Below, piece by piece: positions 47,891 through 57,888 of a stretch of DNA of 64,000 nucleotides. A program made the translations under genes and the position numbers. The notes under the pieces are model-generated. The model ran no database searches and was not told the DNA's origin. It saw only the letters and a program-made list of their open reading frames with translations. Position 1 is the stretch's first letter, and every line of letters starts with the position of its first letter. Origin of the DNA: Silene latifolia (taxonomy: Eukaryota > Streptophyta > Magnoliopsida > Caryophyllales > Caryophyllaceae); assembly GCF_048544455.1 (NCBI RefSeq), contig NC_133537.1, positions 307,929,738-307,993,737 on the forward strand, in the 5' to 3' direction.

Positions 47891-48136
47891 AGGGGTTCCG
47901 GTGAGGATTTTGGAACGATCGATTTGCGGACTTTCCGAACCAGTCGTTCATGCGGATAGCCGGGAAATTTATGTCCCCCGGAGTAATATGGATCACCACC
48001 CTTTCCTATTTCATTCACCTGAGCCCTTACAGTGCATGGAAGTGGTCCCTGAGAATCTGACTTGCACCATGGATTGTGGGGAACCCATGCCGAGGGGCTT
48101 TGTTCTGTAGACTGCAATTTTGAATAAGAAATTATT

Positions 48137-50145
48137 TAGGGGTGTTTTTAAGGAAAGGAAATACGTCTTGGACTACGTATTTAACAAATCAGAAGCTTGG
48201 TTGAAAGGGTGAGTCGATTAATTTCTATGTCAAACATATTAATACTTATATGTTGTCGTAACCATGTTCGCCTTATATAATTTTTTCTTTTTTTGTAGGG
48301 AAGAATTGGCAGTTTTTTAAAACTTTTTCTTCGTGTCACGGGAAGACATGTTAACCCTTGAACCTGGACAGGAAGTTATGAATTCTGTAATCGATTGTTG
48401 GTGCCTACTAATCAATAAGATGATGTATGACCAAAGCGCACAGTTGCATCCTCTCGTTGTTTCTTCGGGCTTAGTCACACCGTACTTGCCCTATCCTCAC
48501 TCAATGCAATTTTTATAGTTCCAATTTAATTGTAACGTAAGTGTCTAAATTTAATAGCGCCGCCCTTCGTTTGAACAGAGCCCTGCACTGGATATTTGGA
48601 AAGCCAAGAAGAAAGGAATTGTTCTTGACAAAAAGGACGAAATCTGGGCTGGGTGGGATGCTTGGATTCAATCATGTTTGTCTCCATTTCAACTTGGATC
48701 TGATATGGTAAGTGTAAATATGACCTATTGTGAAGTGTAAATGTCATCACACCGAAAGTGTATATGTGATTTTCACAGAAAGTGTAAATGCCTGGATGTG
48801 ATTAAGAAGAAAGTGTAAATGTCATGAAATATGAAGTGTAAATGTGATACATAGTGAAGTGTAAATGTCATGATGTATAGTGTAAATGTGATTATATAGA
48901 AAGTGTAAATGTGATGACATAGCGAGTGTAAAGGTGACTAAATAGAAAGTGTAAATGTCAAAGACATATAAAGTGTAAATGTGAATATATGTAAAGTGTA
49001 AATGTCATGACATATGAAGTGTAAACGTGAGACATAGTGAACTGTAAATGTCGTGAGATATTGTGAAGTGTAAATGTAATGAAATATGAAGTGTAAATGT
49101 GATACATAGTGAAGTGTAAATACCATGATGTATAGTGGAAATGTGATTATATAGAAAGTGTAAATGTGATGACATAGGGAGTGTAAAGGTGATTAAATAG
49201 GAAGTGTAAATGTCAGCACATATAAAGTGTAAATGTGAATATATGGAAAGTGTAAATGTCATCACATAGGAAATGTAAATGTGAGATATAGTGAAGTGTA
49301 AAAGTTATGACACAGGGAGTGTAAAGGCGACTAAATATGAAGTGTAAATGTCATGACATATATAGTGTAAATGTGAATATATGGAAAGTGTAAATGTCAT
49401 GACACAGGGACTGTAAATGTGACGAATTATTGAAAGTGTAAATGTGAAATTTTACTGAGTGTATCTTTTATGTCTTTGTTGTCACATCCGCCAGGTCTTC
49501 ATCCTGATCTTATCTGGCAATAATGATCATTACAGCTGTGCATGCATAAACTTCGTTTCCGAGCAGATAGAGTATTTGGACAACCGTCGATACGACGATG
49601 ATTTTGAGAAGCTTCCATATTTTGGAATTTCCCGTATTGCGGTTATAATTATAAATAGCATACCTTAATTTGTTCTTTAGTGTTGATGTATTCTTGAATT
49701 GTAAACACTGTTTTTAAATTGATTTTTTTTTTTAAATTCCTTTTACAGTGTGATTTAATGGGTGAGTATCTGGAGTCTAAAGGGTTTGTCAGAGGTTCAA
49801 AGGTTGCCGGGTTCAAATTTGTCAATGTCGAATTTAAATGGCAAGGTACGGGTTATTCTGCGTTTGATTGCGGGGTGTACATGATGATACACATGCTACT
49901 TTTCAATGGGAAGCTATTTGACTACGCCTTAGGTGAGAGGGACGTTCTCAACCTCATCCGGGCTGAAGTGGTGTCGATTCTTATCCTGAGTGACCATAAT
50001 AAAGTGAGGGAGAGCGTTCGCGCAAGGATTACCCAATTCAGGGAAAAGTATGGTCAAGGTCTGAACCCGGTCTCCAATGTTGCACAGAAGCGGAGTCTGG
50101 ACGATGAGGAAGAGATTACGTCCCCGTGTTGCAGTCCCACCCCCT
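48137..50145 (+). CDS. Ulp1/C48-like module 1, full catalytic triad (element 2)
   Basis: Exons start with VFKERKYVLDYVFNKSEAWL, then SREDMLTLEPGQEVMNSVID, the segment before the catalytic core. After a minisatellite-filled intron (48716-49494) comes His in NNDHYSCACINF (codon 49528-49530) and Asp in EYLDNRRY (49579-49581). The next exon from 49749 has Cys in SAFDCGVYMMIHM (49869-49871). All three catalytic residues and the family box are present and read through to SPCCSPTP (50145). One TAA breaks the frame near 48318. C48 peptidases remove SUMO-like tags; the substrate here is unknown. Confidence 0.7.
48700..49480. repeat. GTGTAAATGT minisatellite, block 2 (in an intron)
   Basis: About 40 units with core AGTGTAAATGT[GC]A, filling the intron between the pre-catalytic exon and the His/Asp exon of module 1. 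The exon borders on both sides are intact. Confidence 0.95.
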
Positions 50146-50299
50146 AAACGCGTAGAAGGAAGCCCTGTGGTCAATCATGTAGCCATACAGGCGGAAAGCA
50201 GCCCCGTTGTTGTTCAAGCGTCAGCGCAGTCGTCAGGTAGCCAACCTTTGTCAGCCGTACGGAGCCGTCCCCGGGGCGGGGGGATGGCTTGGGTTGCTC

Positions 50300-51481
50300 A
50301 ATTGACTGTGGGAATTTTCTTTGCACGCAGACTCTTGTTGTCTCGACCTTCTTACGGAACAATCAAAGCTTGGTCAGGGGTATTCGATCACGTCGAAAGC
50401 ATGTGGTGGACTATTGCTTGTTAGACGACTACAACTTTGAAAATTCGTTAGTACCTGCCAGACTCTTATAACAGGGCCAATTAGTTACGATATTTAATTT
50501 TTAACTACTTCTCAATTTCTTACTATTATACGTGTGTTTTATTGCAGCGAATCAATCTCTTGGTACAATAGGCATGCCGCGCTGCGCCGGTCCGACATCA
50601 TGACCATGCTTCCTGAGGTTGTAATGTCGTCTGTTGTCATTGAGTCATGGGCTGTTTTGTTGAACCATTTGGAGTCTGCTGAATACTTACTTCCTAGGAT
50701 GGCCTTCTTTGGGATACATCATATGGTACACCCCCCACCCCGCACAAAGCCTAAAAGTTATACATTAGTTCTTACTTTTATTATGTAGTCTCACTCACTT
50801 CTCCGAAACAGAATGTATCATGCAGCTTTTGGATATACGTGAAGGTGCTCACGATCTAATGACATCACCGATCTACAGATCACATTTGGGATACCTTCAT
50901 CCAGGATCGTGATAAAACTTTCAACCCTGAATGCCGAGTTTATCTTCGCACTGTCAACATTGGTGGGCACTTTGCATGCGTGTGTATAAATTTTGGACAA
51001 CAAACTGTTGATCTCCTTGACTACCAACATCATGCCAATCGGGATCGATCCGAAATGTGCAATGTTACTCGCCAAGTGGCATCGGTGTTAGCGATTATTT
51101 GGATGTCGAACGGACAGGGGGGATATGAGATTACTAGCTTTGAGCATCGGCAAATCCTGTTCAGGCGCCAAACACCCCTTCCTAACATAAAGAATCGGGA
51201 TTTTTCGTATGATGTATATCTTTGATGTACGAGGGTCAACCTTTTGAGCATCCAGACTTGGAGAGGAAGAGGAATCGACGGTACTTGGTAGTCGAGTTGG
51301 TGGCGACGCTTGTTCTAACTGACATAAATGTCAACAGAGACATTTTTGAAGCAAAGTTGAATAGGTTATCGCTGGAAAAGAAGATTTATAGGCCAAGTTA
51401 CAAAAGAAGCGCAAAATTAAGGCTGTGTTATCGAAAAAGTGAACAATTTGTGGACATATTTTTTTTAAAAATGTATTTTGT
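50300..51481 (+). pseudogene. Ulp1/C48-like module 2, Cys-Gly missing (element 2)
   Basis: Begins TLVVSTFLRNNQSLV and VVDYCLLDDYNFENS, then ISWYNRHAALRRSDIMTMLP and VVIESWAVLLNHLES, parallel to the start of module 1. His is in IGGHFACVCINF (codon 50968-50970) and Asp in VDLLDYQHH (51019-51021). The box that should read DCGVYL reads DVYL (51211-51222), with a frame change just after it, before LMYEGQPFEHPDLERKRNRR. Cys and Gly are lost, so the module cannot act as a cysteine protease. More frame changes lie near 50920 and 51090. It ends at 51481-51494. Confidence 0.65.
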
Positions 51482-51494
51482 TTGGCAATCTTGA

Positions 51495-52360
51495 ACTTAG
51501 AAAAGAATGTTTTGTACTGTGGTTGGCAATGTTTGCAAGTGTAATCTTTACAGTAATGAAGTGTAATGGTAAATTACACTAATGAAGTGTAATGGTTGAC
51601 TATTTTTTGACATTTATAATCATAGGTTTTTCAAAGTGTAAATGTGACTAAATTGCAAGTGTAACTGTTATCACACTTGTAATTTAGTCACATTTACACT
51701 TTAAGTGTAAATGTAAATGTTAACTTACTTAAAGTGTAAATGTTAACACTTTCAGTGTCAACTTTATCATACTGAAAGTGTGAATGTAAACACACTGAAA
51801 TTAAATTGAATGCAGTGTAAATGTGGTGACATGGGAAGTGGAAATGTGGTGACAGCCCAAGTGTAAATGTGAACAAAAAAAAAGTGTAAATGTGAACAAA
51901 TAGGAAGTGTAAATTTGAATATAGGAGAAGTGTAAATGTGAACAAATAAAGTGTAAAACTGACTAAATTGAAAGTGTAAATGTGAAGATATTCAAAGTGT
52001 AAATGTGAGGATATAGTATGTGTAAATGTGAAGTTACTGAAAGTGTAAATGTGCTGACATGGGAAGTGTAAATATTAACACCAGTTATTTGAAAATAAGT
52101 GTAACTGTTACTTGAAATAACATAAGTAATCCAAAATAAGTTCAAGTAACACAATGTTTGGCTATCTAATAAAACAGAGAGATTTTGGTCTTATGACAGT
52201 ATAACTCTAACGTTGGTGTTACTAAAAGTTACACCAACTGCAGTTCAAAGTTACGCTGCCATGAGACCAATTCCTTATCACCCGCTCCAGTTATAGCACA
52301 TCAAAGTTTTAAGTTACACACTCAAAATATATAGAGCAACACTTGTCACTGATCTGGCAT
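51495..52360. repeat. GTGTAAATGT minisatellite, block 3, and spacer between the convergent genes
   Basis: About 20 motif copies between 51530 and 52080, including short runs in the opposite orientation near 51675-51695. From 52090 to 52360 I see no gene. Confidence 0.9.
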
Positions 52361-53039
52361 CTATTCTTGTTCTGACTCCAGCTCTTCCTCCTCCTCTCCT
52401 TCATCCTCTTCTGGTTCAGACGACCCTTCGCACAATGGCGTGTGTGCTGAGAAAGGGTTAGGGCAGTTTCTCTTGTCGTGATTTGTCATTCTCTTGCAAT
52501 TCTTACACTTACGTTTGGGTTTCCTAGCCAACACCATTGCTTTTGTTTTGGCTGACAACAATCTTTTTCCGGTCCCCTTGTTTTTCGAATTCTTTGGTGG
52601 CAATATCGTCACTACCTCAGATGCCGTACAATTCAGAAATTTCTCCATTTGTTGATTTTTATTCAACACTTCCCCTAATGGTGACAGGGAGTGTTTAAAT
52701 GATCTAATTACAGCGGAAAGCTGTCAACATCAGCTACTCCTTTGTCTCGAAGGAGCCCTACAGCTTCATGAACTTCTGACCACATTATTGACATTGCAAT
52801 TTGTTTTTATCGATGACTTACATGTTTTCTGTCCCTTCACCATTAGTATTGAAAATCCTTAATCGGAGATACTCTTTCATCCATCTATTTACAACATAAT
52901 CTTCTGGTATAGTCTTTATCCCACTTGCTGAAAAAATCCATATTATATGGCGGCATAGGATTCCGGTTCTTTCAAACATCGTACAACTGCAGCTTGCTTT
53001 ACGTGTACCTGTGTCATCAGATAAAGCTATCATGTAAGT

Positions 53040-53930
53040 GTGAACGTTAAAAATAGTGTCACTGATGTAAAGTGTAAATGTCAAGAATTGTAAAGTGTAA
53101 ATGTTAAGTTATCAGAAGTGTAAATGTAAACTAATTAGAAGTGTAAATGATATGAACTGTAAAGTGTAAATGTTAAGGTATTAGAAGTGTAAATGTTAAG
53201 TTATAGGGATTTAAATGTGTAAATGTCATATGATGTAAAGTGTAAATGTCATGAAATGTAGTGTAAATGTCATTAAGTGGAAAAGTGTAAATGTTAAGGT
53301 ATACGAAGTGTAAATGTCATATGATGTAAAGTGTAAATGTCAAGAATTGTAAAGTGTAAATGTTAAGTTATTAGAAGTGTAAATGTAAACTAATTAGAAG
53401 TGTAAATTATATGAACTGTAAAGTGTAAATGTTAAGGTATTAGAAGTGTAAATGTTAACTTATAGGGATTTAAATGAGATAAAAACAGAAAGTGTAAATG
53501 TCATATGATGTAAAGTGTAAATGTCATGAATTGTAAAGTGTAAATGCTAAGTAATTAGAAGTGTAAATGTAAACTAATAGGAAGTGTAAATGATATGAAC
53601 TGTAAAGTGGAAAAGTGTAAATGTTAAGGTATTAGAAGTATAAATGTAAACTAATAGGAAGTGTAAATGTCAGGAACTGTAAAGTGGAAAAGTGTAAATG
53701 TTAAGGTATAGGAAGTGTAAATGTCATATGATGTAAAGTGTAAATGTCATCAATTGTAAAGTGTAAATGTTAAGTTATTTGAAGTGTAAATGTAAACTAA
53801 TAGGAAGTGTAAATGTCATGAACTGTAATGTGTAAATGTTAAGTTATTAGAAGTGTAAAGGTTAAGTTATAGGAATTTAAATGAGATAAAAACAGAAAGT
53901 GTAAATGTCATAGGAAGTGTAAACTACCTG
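53040..53930. repeat. GTGTAAATGT minisatellite, block 4 (in a transposase intron)
   Basis: About 45 units with core AAGTGTAAATGT, between the transposase core exon (donor near 53935 on the minus strand) and the SWIM exon. It includes a repeated larger segment (about 53060-53220 and 53330-53480). Confidence 0.95.
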
Positions 53931-54601
53931 GACTGTATGCAACTTCAAAATTCTTCTTTCTGGATGAATCTTTGACAATAGTTACCTATAGCTCGCCTCT
54001 CTCAGTGAAACCTCCTGTTCTACATGTATCAATTGAGAAGATGGCTTCTTGTTTGAATTTGTGGAAAGCTGAATAGGTGTACACCTTTGCAGCATGAATC
54101 TCTAATGCCAGATGTGTTGACGCCGTTGCGGACGAGTGCTTATCCATGTTGTCAAGTCGTACTGTGTATGTCTTTGTTGGTCCATAGCGCTCTCAAAACG
54201 CATCCAAAACTCAACCAATGTTCCTGACTTGTGCTCAAACCTCTTGAAAAAGCTATTTTCGCTCTCTGATCTTTGAGTTGTCCTCATAATCGACGCCATC
54301 CTCAAGTCTCTGCAATGCGCCATCACCCACTGTCCCCTTATAGCATATGTATCTGCAAACCAATCATTTACGCCAACACCATGATCTTCAATTATTTGCT
54401 CCCAGATATCATCAAATTCTTCTGCCTCAAGCTCATCGTCCCATATAATGTCATTAATTTTACACATGAACTCATTATAATCACTCCTCGAGACACCAAA
54501 CTTACTGGGCATTTTGTTCATTATATGCCACATACTAACCGATGGCGCTACTGTCTTGAAAACAAGAGGGACAGATTTGATAATACCTGGTCCTGATCTG
54601 T

Positions 54602-54686
54602 AATTATGTACTCGGGTTCCTTACCCCCCATTGCTTGTAAAAACCGGCTGAAAACCCAATTATGTACTCGGGTTCCTTACCCCCCA
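54602..54686. repeat. 28-29-bp direct duplication inside transposase 2
   Basis: TTATGTACTCGGGTTCCTTA and the adjoining CCCCCCA occur at 54602-54630 and again at 54658-54686. The second copy sits where other coding sequence should be. Confidence 0.9.
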
Positions 54687-55622
54687 CAGATCGTTTATGG
54701 TGGTCAACACCTGTGAATGGTGTGAATACCATAGAATACTTATTGGTGGAGTAAGTTGGGTCGAATGACACCGCATCACCAAAAATTTTGTAATTATCTC
54801 GGGCGGTACCGTCCGCCCATATGGCCCTACGTAGGCTGCCATCATCGTCAAGGTCATAGTCAAAGTAGAAACCTATTCTTGTTTCAGTCATTTCCTTGAA
54901 ATGGTCAACAAACAACTGACCATACCGTTCGTGAATGAAACATTTAACATCCCTATGGAAGTTCTTAAAATCATTTAAGCTTGCTCCAATGTTTTCGTAT
55001 CCATTCACTTGTTCTTTTGGATTCTCGTATGTTTTTGTTGCTCCTATCTTCAGCTGCCAATCAATCATCAACAGACACGTCATATAAATATAACATGAAT
55101 GGAATTATTTATTTAGTATAGAGAGTGATTATGTATTACAAACCCTTGAGTTCAAAACGATTATCATCTTGTGATAATATGTTATGTTACGCGATAATTT
55201 CTGGAACTCTCTGTCCTTAAGTGAGATAAGCTCGTGATTATGACCCTCGTGGAACCGGTCAATTAATAAAAGACCATTCTTCATATATAGTCGTATCCTC
55301 GCTTTACACCCCACTCTAGTGACCCTGAATATCCTCTGTGACTTCTCCCCAGCCAGTCCGTCATCCTGTTCTTTACTGGGCTTCTTGTGAGCGAAACCTT
55401 CTCGATTGCAGACGACGAGCTTTGACTTGATCTCACCGCCACGCCATTTTGTTGTTGTGTACCTACGTACATCAAACCCACAAGCAATGGCGTATATCTT
55501 ATAAAAAGTCACCGCATCCTCAACGCCCCCAAACTCCTGGCCGATGTACGGTGTAAACCTCTTCTCGACCTCCCTACACAGCTCCTGCCTGTCAGGTTGA
55601 ACTCCATTCTGTTTTAGCAAGT

Positions 55623-56012
55623 CTGTAAATGTGCACAGAGTGTAAGTGTAAATGTAAACCTCCAAAAGTGTAAGTGTAAATGTCAGTGAAACGAAGTGTA
55701 AATGTCTTTGTTTCGAAAGTGTAAATGTCAAAAGTGCAAATGTCGCAGAAATGCGGTCTAAATGTGATGCTTTAAAAGTGTAAATGTCAACAAAAAGTGT
55801 AAATGTGCAAATTATGATGTCCCAAAAGTGTAAGTGTAAATGTAAACATCCAAAAGTGTAATCGTAAATGTCGTGAGAAACGAAGTGTAAATGTGCTTTG
55901 TTCGGGAAGTGTAAATGTCAGCAAAAGTGTAAATGTCAGCAGAAATGCAGTGTAAATGTGATGCTTTAAAAGTGTAAATGTGAACAAATAAAGTGTAAAT
56001 GTTTTCAAATGC
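55623..56012. repeat. GTGTAAATGT minisatellite, block 5
   Basis: About 20 units upstream of the FAR1 exon of transposase 2, in its leader or first intron. It includes a duplicated larger segment (about 55630-55740 and 55820-55990). Confidence 0.94.
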
Positions 56013-56016
56013 TAAC
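56012..56016. repeat. Presumed left target-site duplication CTAAC of the Athila-like element
   Basis: Five bases next to the LTR start. The matching copy would lie outside the window, so this is a prediction. Confidence 0.4.
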
Positions 56017-56362
56017 TGATGTGACCATAATTGGCGCATATTTAGCCCCCGAATTAGCCTTGTTTCCATGCTTTTTAGTGCTTATTTGGGTCATTTCTTA
56101 TCTTTAGTTCTTTGTTTTGAATATTCTTTGAGATTTTGATCCCTTGGTAGGAAAGGAGTAAGAATCTTGCATTTTCATGGCAAAACGAGACTAAATTGAT
56201 CGAATTCAATGACCAAGCATCAAGGAGAGACAAGACTAGAAGGCCTTTGTACATATCATAGTAGAAGAACAATGTTGAGAAAGGATCCTTGAGTCCCCAA
56301 GGAAATCCCCAAGGAATTAATGAAGAAAAGGGAAGAAAAGAAGAAGTTACTATCTTTGATCG

Positions 56363-56509
56363 ACAATCCGAGCGGATTGTCAACAATCCGCCCGTCCAGC
56401 CCTGCACAATCCGAGCGTCCCATGCCTGAATCCGCTCGGATTCCCCAGAATCCGCTCGGATTCCACCGCCCAAATCCGTCCGTCCCGACCTTATTCCGCC
56501 CGGATTCCT
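56363..56509. repeat. AATCCGNNCGGATT motif cluster in the LTR
   Basis: About nine copies of AATCCG half-sites, several as the palindrome AATCCGAGCGGATT, mixed with CCGCCCGTCC. The cluster ends about 140 bp before the TATA box. Confidence 0.85.
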
Positions 56510-56651
56510 GCACAGCATGGATTGTCTTCTTCAAGCTACGAAAAGAGAAGCCCTTCTCTCAGAAAATACCGGGTCCTCCTTGCTCAACTTAAAAAGTGTA
56601 ATTACTAGTTTAGCCCTTAGTTAACCCTAATGCATCCTCCCTAATTTTCAC

Positions 56652-56659
56652 TATAAATA
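56652..56659 (+). promoter_or_regulatory. LTR TATA box
   Basis: TATAAATA on the element's sense strand in the middle of the LTR, a normal position for an LTR promoter. Confidence 0.65.
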
Positions 56660-57752
56660 CCCCATTAGTCTAATTAGAGGAGCATGTTCTTCTTATCAAT
56701 AATTAGTGTAGTTAATATCAATCAAATCTCTCTTCAATATTGTAATCAAGTATTAATCAAGTTTTAATCCAAGTTTTAGTTCTTTAATCTCTCTTTTGTT
56801 CATCCTTTATTTTGGGTAATTGAAGATTATTTGGGTTATTATTGGGAGATTGACAACCTCTCAATCTAGCATTCAAGTACTTCTATTATTCTTGCTTTAT
56901 TATTGGAATCATTAGTAGGTATAATCTCTTAATCTCTTTTTAATTATTGTTAATTACTTTCATTTATTCATCATGTTTCATATTGTTGGTATGATTGACA
57001 ACCTTGCTAGCATGATCAACATGATAATGAGTGAGTAGTCTCTTAGCTAGGGTTAATGGGTGATTAGGGAAACCAACATGGGGAATGATTCATGCTTAAA
57101 TTAATATGCTTTCATGTTTTATTTGCTTGCTTGTTTTGATCTCAACTCATGCACATGTTATATTTGATGAAATGCTAAGCCTATGAATCCTTGCATTTAC
57201 TATCATCTCCTATCTTTTCAATGAGACTTGTAAGACATAACCCAACTCGAGTCTCATTAGACCATGCATGTTGTTGAGTAGGGAAGATTAAGTCGACTTG
57301 TAGGTGTTGTACAATCTAATCGATTTGGCTCCGGGACTCAAACTTTCCTAGGATTGTAAGATATAACCCAACTCAATCCATCACAACAATAATTGCTTGC
57401 TTATAATTTGAGAACATGTTTGTATGATCATATCCCATGATTCCCCTATGATCCCATGACACCCTAGTGCCTTTAATCAATTGTTTACACCCCTTTTTAT
57501 TCATCTTGCTTGTTTATTTTCATTGTTATTCTAGTTTAGTAACCTTCTACATCAACCCAATTTGTGACATCCCTTAGACACCACTAGTTACAATAGAAAT
57601 CTCATTTCAACTCCCGTCCCTTGGGATCCGACCTTTACTTGCCTCTTTACTAATTGTAGAGTTGCTTGTTAAGCTATAAATTGTGTTTTGATTCGACCGT
57701 GACCAACGACCACATCTTAATTTGTGAACACTTAGCGGGATCGCATCAAAAA

Positions 57753-57770
57753 TGGCGCCGTTGCCGGGGA
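57753..57770 (+). other. Primer-binding site of the Athila-like element
   Basis: TGGCGCCGTTGCCGGGGA four bases after the LTR. The sequence is the type complementary to tRNA-Asp in Athila-lineage elements. Confidence 0.8.
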
Positions 57771-57888
57771 CGGTGTTTGTTTGATTTAGATTACTTTTTA
57801 TTGTTATTAGTTGTGTCTTTCTTCGCCTTGAGGAAGTAAAACTCCTCAAGGTTTGTTCTAATTGTTTTTGAGTTGTTTGATATTTTAC

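Larger units (their letters stand above)
52361..55622 (-). pseudogene. FAR1/MULE transposase (element 2)
   Basis: The exon from 55622 holds the FAR1-type DNA-binding region (FGGVEDAVTFYKIYAIACGF ... RFHEGHNHEL). The exon from 55053 has the transposase core start, NYKIFGDAVSFDPTY (first Asp), and EPEYIITDQD (second Asp). 54533-54102 has MWHIMNKMPSKFG and RTTQRSESENSFFKRF. An intron filled with minisatellite follows, then the SWIM finger CSCTMF...GILCRHII (53084-52818) and the tail with CKNCKRMTNHDKRNC and an acidic end. Damage: a 28-bp templated duplication at 54602-54686 replaces part of the core, with frame breaks near 54575 and 54125 and a TAG near 53985. Same domain order as transposase 1. 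Confidence 0.83.
43364..56016. mobile_element. MULE element 2 (two-gene), left and central part
   Basis: The left border, CATTAAGTCCATAAGTCACA, followed by a TTAGATTGTGAGGATGAATG stretch, resembles the left end of element 3 (GAGTCCATAAGTCC...TTGGATGGAGG). It contains the + strand Ulp1-like gene and the - strand FAR1/MULE transposase in the same convergent plan as element 1. The right end is not in the window because an Athila-like LTR (from 56017) is inserted. Confidence 0.6.
56017..57748 (+). repeat. 5' LTR of an Athila-like Ty3/gypsy element
   Basis: Starts TGATGTGACC and ends GGATCGCATCA, giving TGATG...CATCA inverted termini. Length 1732 bp. It is followed after AAAA by a TGGCGCC-type primer-binding site. 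It has TATAAATA at 56652 and an upstream cluster of AATCCG/CGGATT motifs. The 3' LTR lies beyond the window. Confidence 0.85.
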
